Below are positions 18,719 through 28,546 of a DNA stretch of 31,474 nt, in pieces (position 1 is the first letter of the stretch; every line of letters starts with the position of its first letter). The position numbers and the translations under genes are program-made. Source of the stretch: Anaeromyces robustus (taxonomy: Eukaryota > Neocallimastigomycota > Neocallimastigomycetes > Neocallimastigales > Neocallimastigaceae); the NCBI GenBank assembly GCA_002104895.1, contig MCFG01000557.1, positions 1 to 31,474 of the forward strand, given 5' to 3'. The notes under the pieces were generated by a model. That model did no database searches. It saw only the letters and a program-made list of their open reading frames with translations, and was not told the origin of the DNA.

Positions 18719-18981
18719 TATTCTAAGGGCTTGTCTAGAGCAGCTAATACAATGTTATCAACAAAATATAATATCCACTACAACATAAATACAAAATACA
18801 TAATAACAATTAAAAATTATAATAAAAATTATAATAATAAATAATATAAATTATAAAATAAATAATATAATTTTGAATAAAAAGTTCATTTAAATGTCTT
18901 TATTCCCCACTATTGGTATATAGCTCCTTAAGAGCAATAGTTCCACCTGAAGGAATATCCGAACAATATTTTTTAGACTAG
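18719..18981 (-). pseudogene. Two short coding-like islands, unknown protein
   Basis: On the - strand, 18981-18900 is open for 26 codons and ends at TAA: SKKYCSDIPSGGTIALKELYTNSGE. A second island, 18784-18719, reads WILYFVDNIVLAALDKPLEYF and ends at TGA. Both have codon-like composition in DNA that is otherwise AT-repeat, and are separated by about 115 bp of AT-rich sequence. They may be remnants of one host or transposon gene, or exons with an intervening AT-rich intron; an acceptor-like CCTAG precedes the first island. I do not recognise the protein. Confidence 0.3.
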
Positions 18982-19094
18982 GATTGGAATATATTTTCGA
19001 TGATTTATTTATTTAAATTTAAAACATTAGTATAAAATTATTATTTTTTAGAATTTACAATGAATTCTGAAGAAGTGTAGGGATAAATAATATT

Positions 19095-19283
19095 AACCAT
19101 ATATAAAATAATATATGATTATTTAATGTTAATAATTCAGTTTTTTTTAATTAACAAATAAATAAAATAATAAATTATATTTTTAATTACTTATTTAATT
19201 AATAATTAATTATTTTTAATATTTTATTTTTCGTATATTAAAAAAATATTTAAAAAATGAACAATTTATTTATTTATTATTTA
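19095..19283 (-). repeat. MULE upstream flank, further copy
   Basis: It matches about 30425-30600 in the same orientation (shared blocks TTTTTTTTAATTAACAAATAA and AAAAAATATTTAAAAAATGAACAATTTA). At 30.4 kb this region lies directly upstream of a MULE transposase start. Here no transposase follows, and the copy is cut at 19283 by the 3' LTR of chromovirus 3. Confidence 0.65.
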
Positions 19284-19671
19284 TGTCAAGAACTGAAGTG
19301 TTCGACAACAATAAAAAAATATACTTTCTTCTTAATGTAAAATAAAAATTTATTATCGAACACAAAACTACTTTACAAGTTAGCGTTAAATAATTATTTT
19401 TATTTATTAATAATAACTCGAATTTTTATAAAATTTTTTGAGAAAAATTCACTCGTATTTATACTAAAAATTTTAAAATATTTTTAAAAATTTTTTTAGT
19501 GACCAAAATTTAACCAATCAGAATAATTTTGTTTGGTAAAATTTATGGTAAAAATAAAAATAATAAAAATATGATATTTTGGAATTGAGAGGTTTCGAAC
19601 TCGAGAGGTTCGAACCATAGTCTTAGTTACTAACCACTAAGACAGGTTACTCATTTTCATGATTCGTTACA
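19284..19671 (-). repeat. 3' LTR of chromovirus 3 (type C, 388 bp)
   Basis: On the - strand it starts TGTAACGAATCATG and ends CAGTTCTTGACA. It contains the tRNA-like module, a TATA box (19456-19463, sense TATAAATAC) and then GAGTGAATTTTTC. Compared with LTRs A and B it keeps the start TGTAACGAATC and module position but is shorter and otherwise diverged. Confidence 0.92.
19579..19650 (-). other. tRNA-like module in LTR type C (3' copy)
   Basis: On the - strand it begins GTAACC, then a perfect 8-bp hairpin GTCTTAGT/ACTAAGAC (19620-19643) with loop GGTTAGTA. TGTCTTAGTGG resembles the A box. AGTTCGAAACC (19591-19601) resembles the B box, and a second box-like GGTTCGAACC lies at 19607-19616. The right limit is certain; the left is set by analogy with the 72-nt module at 4-75. 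Confidence 0.55.
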
Positions 19672-19706
19672 TGGTCCTCCTCCAGGATTCGGATACCAGA
19701 CGAATC
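19672..19706 (-). other. Polypurine tract module of chromovirus 3
   Basis: On the - strand: GATTCG, then TCTGGTATC, then CGAATC, then CTGGAGGAGGACCA directly before the LTR. The 6-bp stem and the purine tract are as in chromovirus 1. Confidence 0.8.
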
Positions 19707-19992
19707 TCGAGTTAAACTAAAATTTATAAAATGTAAACTATTCTAAGAGTGAAATTTTCTTTTAATTATTACATTTTAAAAAAAATTACATGGATTATTA
19801 TTTTTTAATTACATTAATAAAATTGACTATATAAGATATAAAATAAAAATTTATTTATTATATTTATTAATTTTTTTTTTTTTTTGATATTAATAAAATA
19901 TATTGATAAAAATAAAATATAAATTTAATATTAATAAAATATCGATAAGAATAAAATATATTGATAAAAATAAAATAAGTATTATTTTGCTA
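19707..19992 (-). other. 3' UTR of chromovirus 3
   Basis: AT-rich, with repeats of AATAAAATATTGATAAAAAT type. Plus-strand GAGTGAAATTTTC at 19747-19759 is an inverted match (12 of 13) to the stretch after the TATA box in the LTR of this element. Confidence 0.65.
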
Positions 19993-22900
19993 TTATTTTT
20001 TGTTAAATTTTTTGTTAAAATTTCTTAAAATTTCATCACAGTTTAAATTTTCTTTTGGTTCCCAAGATGCTTCAGAAAGAGGATAACCTTTCCACTTAAT
20101 TAAATATTGTATCTTGCCATAATATTTTCTTCTGTCTAAAATTTCTTCTACCTCATATTCCTTTTTCATCATTAACAATAATAGGAGGTGGAGCTGGTTT
20201 GATTCGGTCGAAACTGTCTTCATAATATGGTTCCAAGCTTGAAACATGTACGATTGGGTGAATTCTAATGGATTTAGGTAGATCCAATTTGTAAGAAACT
20301 TCGGTTACCTTTTCTAAGATTTTGTATGGGCCTAGTTTCCTTGGTTTAAACTTTTTATTTCCCTTATGTATTATTAAAGAACTATCAAGCCAAACTTTAT
20401 CACCCTTTTTGAACTTGGGTGGCTTACTTCTGTACTTGTCGGCTTGTTTCTTCTGAATTTCAATAGCAGTTTTCAAATTTTCTTTTAACTTCTTCATTAA
20501 GTCTTGAAAGTCTTTAGTGAATTCAACAGCGCGTGGTACATTAGTTTGTTCAGGGATTAAAGGTGAGTGTTTCGGGTGAAAACCATAGTTTAGAAAGAAA
20601 GGGGAAAAACCAGTAGACTCTTGAACAGCATTGTTATAGCTAAATTCTGCTAGACTTAAGTATTGTTTCCAATCAGAACCTTTATAATTGGAAAAACATC
20701 TTAAGTATTGTTCTACAACGGAGTTCACTCTCTCCGTCTGGCCATTGGACTGATGGTGGTAAGGAGACGAAAATTTAAGTTCGATGTTCAGGGACTGGCA
20801 AACGGCTTTCCAAAATTTAGATGTGAACTGAGCACCTCTGTCGGAGATAATTTCATTAGGCAAACCGTGGAGTTTAAAGATGTAATCAATAAAAGCAGAG
20901 GCAGTTTCGACAGCAGAAGGTAAGCTATGGAAAGGTACAAGATGGAACATCTTGGTTAGTCTATCAACAATAACTAAAATACAGGAGAAACCATCAGAGT
21001 CAGGGAGATCAGTAATAAAATCCATGGAAATGGAAGACCAAGGACGTTCACTAATATTAAGAGGGTTAAGAAAGCCATAAGGTTTGTGACGGGGAGATTT
21101 TGAGCGACAGCAAATATCGCAAGACCTAATATAATTTTTACAATCAGAGGAAAGAGATGGCCACCAAAAGTCGCGGACGATGAGAGAGGTAGTCTTTCTA
21201 ATGCCATAATGGCCTGCAGTGGGTGAATCATGGCAGATTTTCAAGATATGATTGCGACAGTTTGGAGGAACATAAATAGGGTTATCAAATAGAAGAAAAC
21301 CATTACTTAAAGAAAATTTGTCAATTTGGTGATGAGGAATTGGAGGCTTTTTATTTTCGAGGTAGGTACAAACATCATGGTAAAAGGAATCAGATTTGTA
21401 GCCTGAAAGAATATCATCATTAAGAGAAGAAGCTGAGCAAATAAGGGCACAGAAATTTTCTGGATGTAGAACAGTGAAAGGAATATCTGAAGAATCGGTA
21501 GAGTTAGCATAATCAGGGCGGCGTGAGAGAGCATCGGGTTTACCATTGGAAGAACCAGAACGATATAAAATTTTAAAATTAAACTCAGAGAGAAACAAGG
21601 ACCAACGAACGAGTCTTTGAGTCATCTTTTCGGGTTTTTTTCTGGAAAAGAAGATTTCGATGATCAGAATAAATAGAGAAAGGAATGTCAGAGCCTTTGA
21701 GGAGATGACGCCAGTTTTCCAAAGCAGAGACGATAGCCAAAAGTTCCTTATCATAAATGGGGTAGTTTCGTTCTGGACCAGTAAGAGATCTTGAGAAGAA
21801 AGCGACAGGGTGGATAGCATTATCACTGGGTGATTTCTGAGATAATACTGCACCGATAGCAAAATTACTAGAATCGGTTTCGACAATAAAAGGAAGTTCT
21901 CGGTTAGGATAAGAAAGTACAGGAGAAGAAGTAAATTTCAATTTTAAGGAATCAAATGCAGACTGAGCTTCAGGAGACCAAGAAAAATTTTGTATTTTTT
22001 CTAAGGAGAAGGTGAAGCGGATGAGCTAATTTGGCAAAGCCTGGAATGAAGCGTCTATAGTAGTTAGCGAGACCGAGAAACGATTGAACTTCTTTGACAC
22101 AAGTGGGGGTAGGCCAATTTAAAATAGAATCAACCTTTTTTGGATCCATGAAAATACCTTCGGCTGATATGCGGTGACCAAGGAAATCGATATATGGAAC
22201 GAAAAATTCGCACTTTTCTAGTTTGGCGAATAGTCCAGCTTTTCTGAGGCGAATAAGAATTTCCTTAACATGTTTAACATGAGAATTATAATCTTTAGAG
22301 AAGATTATAATGTCGTCGATGTAGGCATAGGCGAACTTTCCAATAACATCTTCGAGTACATCGTTAATAAAATGTTGAAAAACGGCAGGAGCGTTTTTCA
22401 ATCCAAAAGGCATGACGGTGTATTCAAAATGTCCAAAGGAACAGGTAAAGGCAGTCCTTATATTCATCTCCCTCTTTTATGCGAATCAAGTTGTACGCTG
22501 AGCGGAGATCCAGTTTTGAGAAGATTTTAGCTTTACCCAAATGCTCCAGCATATCTTGAATTAATGGGAGAGGGTAAGAATCTCTAATGGTAATTTCATT
22601 TAGTGGACGATAATCAACCACTAATCTAAGTTCACCATTCTTTTTCAAGACAAAAAATATAGAAGCTCCAGCTGGGGATTTAGATTTACGAATAAACCCT
22701 TTCTTGAGATTTTCTTTTATATATTTTTCAAGAGCTTTTGTTTCTTTATTAGTTAATGGATAAATGGGTCCATAATGAAGTTTACCATTAACTATGAGAT
22801 TTATCTGGCAATCATACGGACGATGAGGAGGGAGCTTGTTGGCGGAAGCTTCACTAAAAACATCTAGAAATTCAATTAATTCAGCAGGGAGTTTGAGCTT

Positions 22901-24577
22901 TAAATCATGATCTGAAATAAAATTAGAAATAGAGTTTGTAATGGAATTAGAGTCAGATTTCAAAGTAGAACTGGAAGTAGAAATAGAGTTAGAATTAGAA
23001 CTAATAAGGGAATAAGACGTAGGACGAGAATTAGGAACAGAGGTAGCATTAGAACTAGAATTAAAAGTAGAAGTGGAATTAGAATAGGCAGAATTTTGAT
23101 TTAGAACTGAATTGTAATTTGGATTAGTTGAAGGACCAAGAGAGACAGAAAACGAATTAACAACTAGGGAGTTATCAGAAACAGAATCCTTTTTTGATTT
23201 TCCTTTGGATTCATCGGTAATGACAAGAAAAGAAGTGTAGTTAGGAGAGTTATCAGAGTTTGAATTATTTACGGAATGGTTCCTACTGAAATTGTTATTA
23301 CGAGAATTATTATGAATATTGTTATAACGAGACTTTTTTCGACGAGAATTATTTTCAATGGCAGGGAAAGCAGAAGACTCTTCAGGAAATTCAGGAACGT
23401 TAGTAGGTAACGTAACACAATAGGTAAGGCAATGATTAGAAACAAAGGATAAAGTGTTTGAAGAGAAATCGATGTGTGGGTTGTGTTCCCTGAGCCAATC
23501 GAGACCTAGTATACAAGGATAAACAGGTAAATCAGTAACATAGAATTGGGTTCGACAAAGGTGGTCCTTATAACGGAGATTAAGAGGCGGAGTTATACCA
23601 AAAATAGATTGACTACCACCTATACCAATAATTTTAGGTAAATTACCGTCGTCATGATAAGGTAGATTATGGTCGTTACAGTAGTCAACATCGATAAGAT
23701 TAAGCTTAGAACCAGAATCAATGAGAATCTTGGGTGAAAGTTCAAAAGAGAGTTTAAATTCCTTCGTGAATCGTTCTGAAGATGACTCATTAGAATTTGA
23801 CGCCATAGTTGGGATTGACATCATAGACATACTTTCTTTATTTTTATTTTTCTTATTGCAATCCTTTAACTTATGGTTGGGTGAGCCGCAGTATAGGCAG
23901 AGATTTTCCTTTCTTCTTCTTTCTTTTTCTTCTTTGCTTAAGGGTCCAAATTTTTTCTGGCTAGTTTGATTTTGATTTGGAGGCCTATTTGAATTATTTT
24001 GTTTTCTACTATAGGAACCATTACTAAAATTCCTATTGCTGTAGAACATATTTCTGGACGATAATCTGGAGTCAATCCTGGACGCCACAATTTGGAGGGA
24101 AGTGAGGTTCTGGGGCCCTGGGAACATTTCAATTATTTTCATTGCAACTTGGTTGTGGAGTCCTGCAATGAAAGCGTCCATCTTGGCCTCTTCGTTCCAG
24201 TTCGACTCGTCCGAATATTTGTTGAATTCTTGTATATACCCACGAATACCCCCGAGTTTTTGTTGTTTAATTGTGCGCAACATCTGGTTTGCTACATATG
24301 TTGCGTCACAATTTCCATAATATGCCTTAAGTTTAGCAACAAAGGCCTGATAGTCATGCAAACAGGGGTCATCATTCTCTATCAGGGAGGCGGCCCAATT
24401 CATCGCGTTCCCATATAGCCTAGAGATGAGATAAATAATTTTTGTTTCGTGGTCGTGGTAGCGATCCGGATACAGTAAGAAGACCAGTTCAACCTTGGCT
24501 AGGAATCCCTTTAAGAATCGACGGTCCCCGGCAAATCCGTCCTTTAGAGTAGCATTATTTAGTATCTCTTCTTCCAT
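19993..24577 (-). pseudogene. gag-pol: gag-pol region of chromovirus 3
   Basis: The start ATG at 24577 opens a gag of the same type as chromovirus 1. A CCHC knuckle CLYCGSPNHKLKDC lies at residues 227-240, the protease centre DSGS at about 287-290 and the fold end ILGLDWLREHNP further on. A Ser/Asn-rich linker of about 150 residues follows, then RT (VVDYRPLNEIT, FSKLDLRSAYN; MPFGLKNAPAVFQHF and YAYIDDIIIFS at about 22430-22290), RNase H (VETDSSNFAIGAVLSQ, YDKELLAIV), integrase (about 21300-20600; HDSPTAGHYG...CDICCRSK, MDFITDLP, SDRGAQFTS, TERVN), GPY/F (GPYKILEKVTEVSYKLDLP) and a chromodomain ending at 19993 (YLIKWKGYPLSEASWEP). Gag and pol begin in one reading frame, so a single fused polyprotein is likely for this family. 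About three breaks make this copy a fossil. Confidence 0.9.
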
Positions 24578-25594
24578 GACTTAGAAAAAAAATTTTTTTT
24601 TTTTTTTGTAAAAATAGAGAACAAAAATTTGAGTTTTTTCCAAGAATAGCGACTGATAAATTTGAATTTTTTCAAGAATAGTGAGTTTTTTCAAGAATAG
24701 TGAGTTTTTTCAAAAATAGTGGTTGATAAGAAATTAAAATAAAGTTAAATAAAATAGATTAAAATAAAATCAAACTATATATAAAAATCGGAACAATTAA
24801 AAAAAATATTTTTTTCAAATATAATTATATAATTTAATAAAAAAAATTTTAAGACAAATATTATAAGCCTGATTATATAGTGTTGGGTCATCAAATATAT
24901 AATCAGTTATATTATAAACCGCGTTATAATAAAATTACAACGGGCCCTATACTAGCTCTCAAGGTTCTGTTTAGCCGAGAGTTAATATTAATTAAAAAAA
25001 TTAATAAAAGAAGGTAACGGTGAAAAAATTTTATAACAACTAACTTATTGTTAGCTAAAAAATAGTTTCAGGTTATCCTTCCCAAGTATCAGCTTCGACA
25101 GAATTGGATTGAGTATTATGGTATCAAAACCCAACTTCTGTACACGCTAGCAAGGGAGGCGAATTTATAATATTATTTATAATATTTATATAATAAAACT
25201 TATTATTAAATAAATATTTTATAGTTGAAAAAATTTTTTTAAAAAAATAAATATGGTTTTTTAGAAAAATATTTTATTTTTTTTTTATTTTTTTTTTTTT
25301 TTTTTTATTTTTTTTTTTTTTTTGAAGGAAAAAAAATAAAAATTTGTTTTATTAGAAAAAGAAAGAGAAAAAATTAAAATCTGATAATAAATTTTATAAT
25401 TATTTATATATTATTAATATTTATTCAAGCGCCATAGAGCGTCCCTTGTATTAGTATACGGTCTTTCTATTAATTTAGTGACCTTTTCCTTTAATACAAG
25501 TTTCACTGACTTACTTGTATATATATTAAAAAATATAAAAATAAATATAATTTAACACTAAGGTATAAAGTTATATTTTATTAGGAGTTATTAT
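24578..25594 (-). other. 5' leader of chromovirus 3
   Basis: About 1.0 kb between the 5' LTR and gag. It holds a 19-bp tandem repeat (24628-24723), a GC-richer patch (about 24930-25165) that includes GGGCCC and two pieces with the CTCTCGGCTAAAC...GAGAGC look of a hairpin, and long T-rich homopolymers at about 25268-25323. No TGG-type primer-binding site is evident directly beside the LTR. Confidence 0.65.
24628..24723 (-). repeat. Tandem repeat, about 19-bp unit
   Basis: About four to five copies of GAGTTTTTTCAAGAATAGT (+ strand), the outer ones diverged. It lies just upstream of gag in the chromovirus 3 leader. Confidence 0.75.
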
Positions 25595-25982
25595 TGTCAA
25601 GAACTGAAGTGTTCGACAACAATAAAAAAATATACTTTCTTCTTAATGTAAAATAAAAATTTATTATCGAACACAAAACTACTTTACAAGTTAGTGTTAA
25701 ATAATTATTTTTATTTATTAATAATAACTCGAATTTTTATAAAATTTTTTGAGAAAAATTCACTCGTATTTATACTAAAAATTTTAAAAAAATTTTAAAA
25801 ATTTTTTTAGTGACCAAAATTTAACCAATCAGAATAATTTTGTTTGGTAAAATTTATGGTAAAAATAAAAATAATAAAAATATGATATTTTGGAATTGAG
25901 AGGTTTCGAACTCGAGAGGTTCGAACCATAGTCTTAGTTACTAACCACTAAGACAGGTTACTCATTTTCATGATTCGTTACA
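25595..25982 (-). repeat. 5' LTR of chromovirus 3 (type C, 388 bp)
   Basis: It has the same length as 19284-19671 with three substitutions. The TATA box lies at 25767-25774. The LTR start (TGTAACGAATC on the - strand, at 25982) directly abuts gag sequence of chromovirus 4. Confidence 0.92.
25890..25961 (-). other. tRNA-like module in LTR type C (5' copy)
   Basis: It matches the module in the 3' LTR. Hairpin 25931-25954; B-box-like sites 25902-25912 and 25918-25927. A 5' and 3' copy of one element carry no independent evidence of conservation. Confidence 0.55.
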
Positions 25983-26691
25983 CTACTGTGGATCGAAAAA
26001 TCATCAAGTTAATAATTGCCCTTTAAAGAATAAAGTGAATGAAGATGACAATAAACCCTCTTCCAGCAATGCTTTTATTTCTAATCCAGAATCCAAACCA
26101 AAATCAAGACCTAGACTTTCTGATGATCCATCTTTGAATGCTCCAGTTGCCGAATTCAATCTACAAACTTTAAACTCTTCTTGCAATGTTAAGCTACTCA
26201 TCGATTCAGGCTCTCAATTAAATCTTATGGATATACACTTTGCTAAAGAAAACAATATCCCTTTCGATTCTGACTCTACTTTTCCTGCCGTTTCTGGAGT
26301 AGCCGGAAATCAAACAATTTTTGGTAAAACTTATCCCATCTCGTTGAAATATAAAAATCACCTTTGTAAAACAGAATTCTATATTGTAGATTTACCTTCA
26401 TATTGTGGTATTCTTGGAATAGATTGGCTCGTAACTCACAATCCCTCTATCAACTTTACAACTAAAGAAATAAGTTTCAACTCAAATTATTGTCTTTCAA
26501 ATTGTTTAATACTCCCAAATTCATTCGTGACGAATCCCCAAAATACAAAATCTGATAAATCTAGTAAACCTCATTCTAAAAATAATAATAATCTTGAAAA
26601 TCACTCTGGCAATAAACCTTCTTGTAATACTTCTTGTTTCCACTCAGAACGTACAAAATCAATTAATTCACAACCTTTGAAAAATAATAAT
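25983..26691 (+). pseudogene. gag end and protease of chromovirus 4
   Basis: A partial zinc knuckle at 25983-26025 is followed by a linker (PSSSNAFISNPESKPKSRPRLSDDP) and an aspartic protease: VKLLIDSGSQLNLMDIHFAKENNIPF with catalytic DSG, FPAVSGVAGNQTIFG, and ILGIDWLVTHNPSINF. After that comes an Asn/Ser/Lys-rich linker. It closely parallels the same region in chromovirus 1 and 3. The apparent C-terminus at 26712 is contributed by the inserted LTR. Confidence 0.8.
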
Positions 26692-27260
26692 TGTAACGAA
26701 TCTTACAATTAATAAAATAGTAACCATGGTCTAGTGGTTAGTCACTATGACCATCTGGGCGAACACTCTGGGTTCGACTCACACTTGTTACAAACTTTAT
26801 AAAAATTTTATTTTTTAAATTTTTATTATGAATTTCTGTATTTTATTTCTGTATTTTTATTTCTGTATTTTACGTAGAAATTAATAGAATACAATCAAAA
26901 ATTTTAAGACAACTTTTATATTAAATTTTTCTAAATTTTTCCATAAGATTTTAATCAAAAGTTTCTAGAAATTTTAAACAACTTTTTACGAAGAAAACTA
27001 TTTTTCCGTAAAAAGTATAAATAGGTGTAAAATTTTTAAATGATTAATTCTTCGCGATTTTATTAATTAATTATAAGTAATTCAGAATATTACAAAATTA
27101 ATTAATAAATAAATAAATTTTTACTTTTAATAAATCTAATAAAACAAGTTCTTATAAAACCAATTTTCTTTTCTGATTTACTTTTTGTGTAGACCTGTTG
27201 GGTCAATCAAAATAATTGTGTAAAATAATTTACTTATTTTTTACAATTTATTACAATAAT
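26687..27260 (+). repeat. Solo LTR type A with 5-bp target duplication ATAAT
   Basis: The LTR is 26692-27255 (564 bp), starting TGTAACGAATC and ending TTACA, flanked by ATAAT at 26687-26691 and 27256-27260. This is the one intact type A LTR in the window and defines the ends of the copy at 1-540. It contains the tRNA-like module (26720-26791) and TATA box (27016-27025). Because the flanks match and no internal part remains, it is a solo LTR. Confidence 0.92.
26720..26791 (+). other. tRNA-like module in LTR type A (solo LTR)
   Basis: Identical in sequence to 4-75, including the acceptor-like stem, A box, B box and 11-bp hairpin. It starts 28 bases from the LTR end. Confidence 0.7.
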
Positions 27261-27815
27261 AAACCAACTTATGTTTCTAACTCTTGTGTACTTCCTAGAA
27301 AAAATTCTTGTAATAATCCTGTTAATCTTAGTACAAATTCTTGTAATCCTGTTAACTCTAGTAATTCTCCTTGTAACTCTGTTAATCTTTGTAACGATTC
27401 TTTTAACAATAATTCTTGTAATAATCTGAAATCTGGCAATCAATCTGTTTCCTCTGGCAATCTTAATTCTTGCTTAAAATCTAATTCTTCAAATCAACAT
27501 ATTCAAAATAATAATTTTTCTAAACCTAATAATCCAATCTTTTCGAAGGAGAGTGTGAATGATAAGAATAAATCAAATTCAAATTTTTATTCAAAATCAA
27601 ATAAATATTCTACATGTCAAAATTTTTTCCTAGCAAATTCAAAAGAAATTATTAACAACTCTTCATACTTTGTAATCTGTAATTCAAAATCAATTAAATA
27701 CAAAAGAAAACAAAACAACAAATTTAAAGAATTTAAAGTTGATGCATACCTCCCTTATGAAGATAAACCACCTGAAAATTTACCCTGTTATTTTGTTAAA
27801 AACAAATCAAAATGA
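27261..27815 (+). pseudogene. Ser/Asn/Cys-rich linker and short C-terminal piece of chromovirus 4
   Basis: It encodes repeats of SNSCNNPVN/NSCNPVNSSN type, then YFVICNSKSIKYKRKQNNKFKEFKVDAYLPYEDKPPENLPCYFVKNKSK. The repetitive part corresponds by position to the gag-pol linker of chromovirus 3. The end may be the tail of pol after loss of the enzymatic domains; I cannot place it with confidence. Many Cys in regular spacing come from a CTTGTAAT-type DNA repeat. Confidence 0.5.
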
Positions 27816-28090
27816 AAAAGAAAAACTTAAATAATGAATCTTAACTATTAAACCTATTTTATCAATATTTTTATCAAACTTAGTATTATTATTAGTTTAA
27901 AATCTTAGTTTAGTTTAGTTTAGTTTCCCTTATTATTATTATCAATATCATATAAACTTTATTAATATTCATGTATTTTATTACTATTCATGTATTTTTT
28001 TTAATATCAAATTATATTATTTTTACACCTATATAGTATAGTTTAAAATTTAGTTAAAAATTTTCTTAGTATAGTTTAGCCTAGTTTTAA
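27816..28090 (+). other. 3' UTR of chromovirus 4
   Basis: AT-rich, with TTTTACACCTAT at 28021-28032, the exact reverse complement of ATAGGTGTAAAA after the TATA box of LTR type A. A short TTTAGTTTAG repeat lies at about 27905-27930. Confidence 0.6.
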
Positions 28091-28125
28091 GATTCGTCTG
28101 GTATCCGAATCCTGAAGGAGGACCA
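28091..28125 (+). other. Polypurine tract module of chromovirus 4
   Basis: GATTCG, TCTGGTATC, CGAATC, then CTGAAGGAGGACCA before TGTAACGAATC at 28126. After about 20-30 bases the following sequence no longer resembles any LTR here, so the 3' LTR is truncated or heavily deleted. Confidence 0.75.
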
Positions 28126-28138
28126 TGTAACGAATCTC

Positions 28139-28297
28139 TCAATTAGTTAAAATCAAAATTTGAATTATAATAAACGTTAATATTGTATTCTGATGATTTA
28201 CCAATGAAATTTGTTCCTTTTTTATTTTGTTTCTGCTAAAAGCAACGTCAGTAATTTCTTCAAACCAACCACTCTCATCTGTAATTATACTACTCAT
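28139..28297 (-). CDS. Short ORF, start of an unknown protein, divergent from 28544
   Basis: ATG at 28297 opens MSSIITDESGWFEEITDVAFSRNKIKKEQISLVNHQ, followed by an AT-rich hydrophobic tail and a stop at 28139-28141, inside or next to the LTR relic of chromovirus 4. The first 33 residues have normal protein-like composition (acidic start, WFEEITDVAF); the tail (TILTFIIIQILILTN) looks like translated AT-rich DNA. I think this is the 5' end of a real gene truncated by the LTR. GGTAAAT after residue 32 could also be a splice donor. Its promoter would be the shared palindrome-rich region. No family recognised. Confidence 0.35.
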   Translation of the reverse strand: MSSIITDESGWFEEITDVAFSRNKIKKEQISLVNHQNTILTFIIIQILILTN

Positions 28298-28331
28298 ATT
28301 ATCAAAAATTTTTTTTAGAAAATTTTTATAA

Positions 28332-28546
28332 GTCTTTGAAAAACCTCAAATAATGTTTATAGGTTTTTCAAAGACATAGACATTTTTATCTCTTTTTATA
28401 GTTTTTCACGTTACACAATGTGAAAAATTATTTTTGATCCCTGGATCAAACTAATTTGGACCCCAAATTATCACATGATCACCATACTTTAAAATGTGAA
28501 ATGGGTATAAATAGACGTGATTTCACATAAATTTATGGTAATCATG
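28332..28546. promoter_or_regulatory. Palindrome-packed divergent promoter region
   Basis: Inverted repeats in order: 15-bp perfect arms 28332-28346/28361-28375 (GTCTTTGAAAAACCT); 8-11-bp arms 28402-28409/28420-28427 (TTTTTCAC, extendable with one G-T); 28433-28440/28443-28450 (TTTGATCC); 28452-28459/28463-28470 (TAATTTGG); 28474-28486/28534-28546 (13 bp, one mismatch, ending on the ATG); and inside that, 28494-28502/28520-28528 (ATGTGAAAT). The last pair frames a TATA box, TATAAATA at 28506-28513, about 30 bp before ATG 28544. This may be operator-like sites for dimeric regulators, or cruciform-forming DNA. Confidence 0.7.

Larger units (their letters stand above)
19284..25982 (-). mobile_element. 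Chromovirus 3: Ty3/gypsy element with both LTRs, best preserved copy
   Basis: It reads right to left: 5' LTR (25982-25595), leader, gag from ATG 24577, protease, RT, RNase H, integrase, chromodomain ending 19993, 3' UTR, polypurine module, 3' LTR (19671-19284). All parts are present, with about three breaks in the coding region. The two 388-bp LTRs differ at 3 sites, so this is the youngest insertion visible. The outer flanks do not show a shared target duplication (ATTTA on the left, CTACT on the right). The left flank is MULE DNA while the right flank is the gag of chromovirus 4. Confidence 0.9.
25983..28141 (+). mobile_element. Chromovirus 4: truncated Ty3/gypsy relic
   Basis: It begins abruptly inside the gag zinc knuckle (YCGSKNHQVNNCPLKNK) and continues through a protease region, a Ser/Asn-rich linker interrupted by a solo LTR (26692-27255), and a short C-terminal piece ending near 27815 (KEFKVDAYLPYEDKPPENLPCYF). 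A 3' UTR, polypurine module and the first bases of a 3' LTR (TGTAACGAATCTC from 28126) follow. RT, RNase H, integrase and chromodomain are absent. It belongs near chromovirus 1 by protease sequence. Confidence 0.8.

Noticed and set aside
18900-19094. Body of a further MULE transposase to the left of the flank at 19095-19283
   Set aside because: The expected - strand start and conserved blocks are absent; only the upstream flank is shared.
25118-25140. TGGTATCAAAACCC as a primer-binding site (copia-like initiator Met tRNA)
   Set aside because: It lies on the + strand, about 455 bp from the LTR of an element that reads on the - strand, so position and orientation do not fit.
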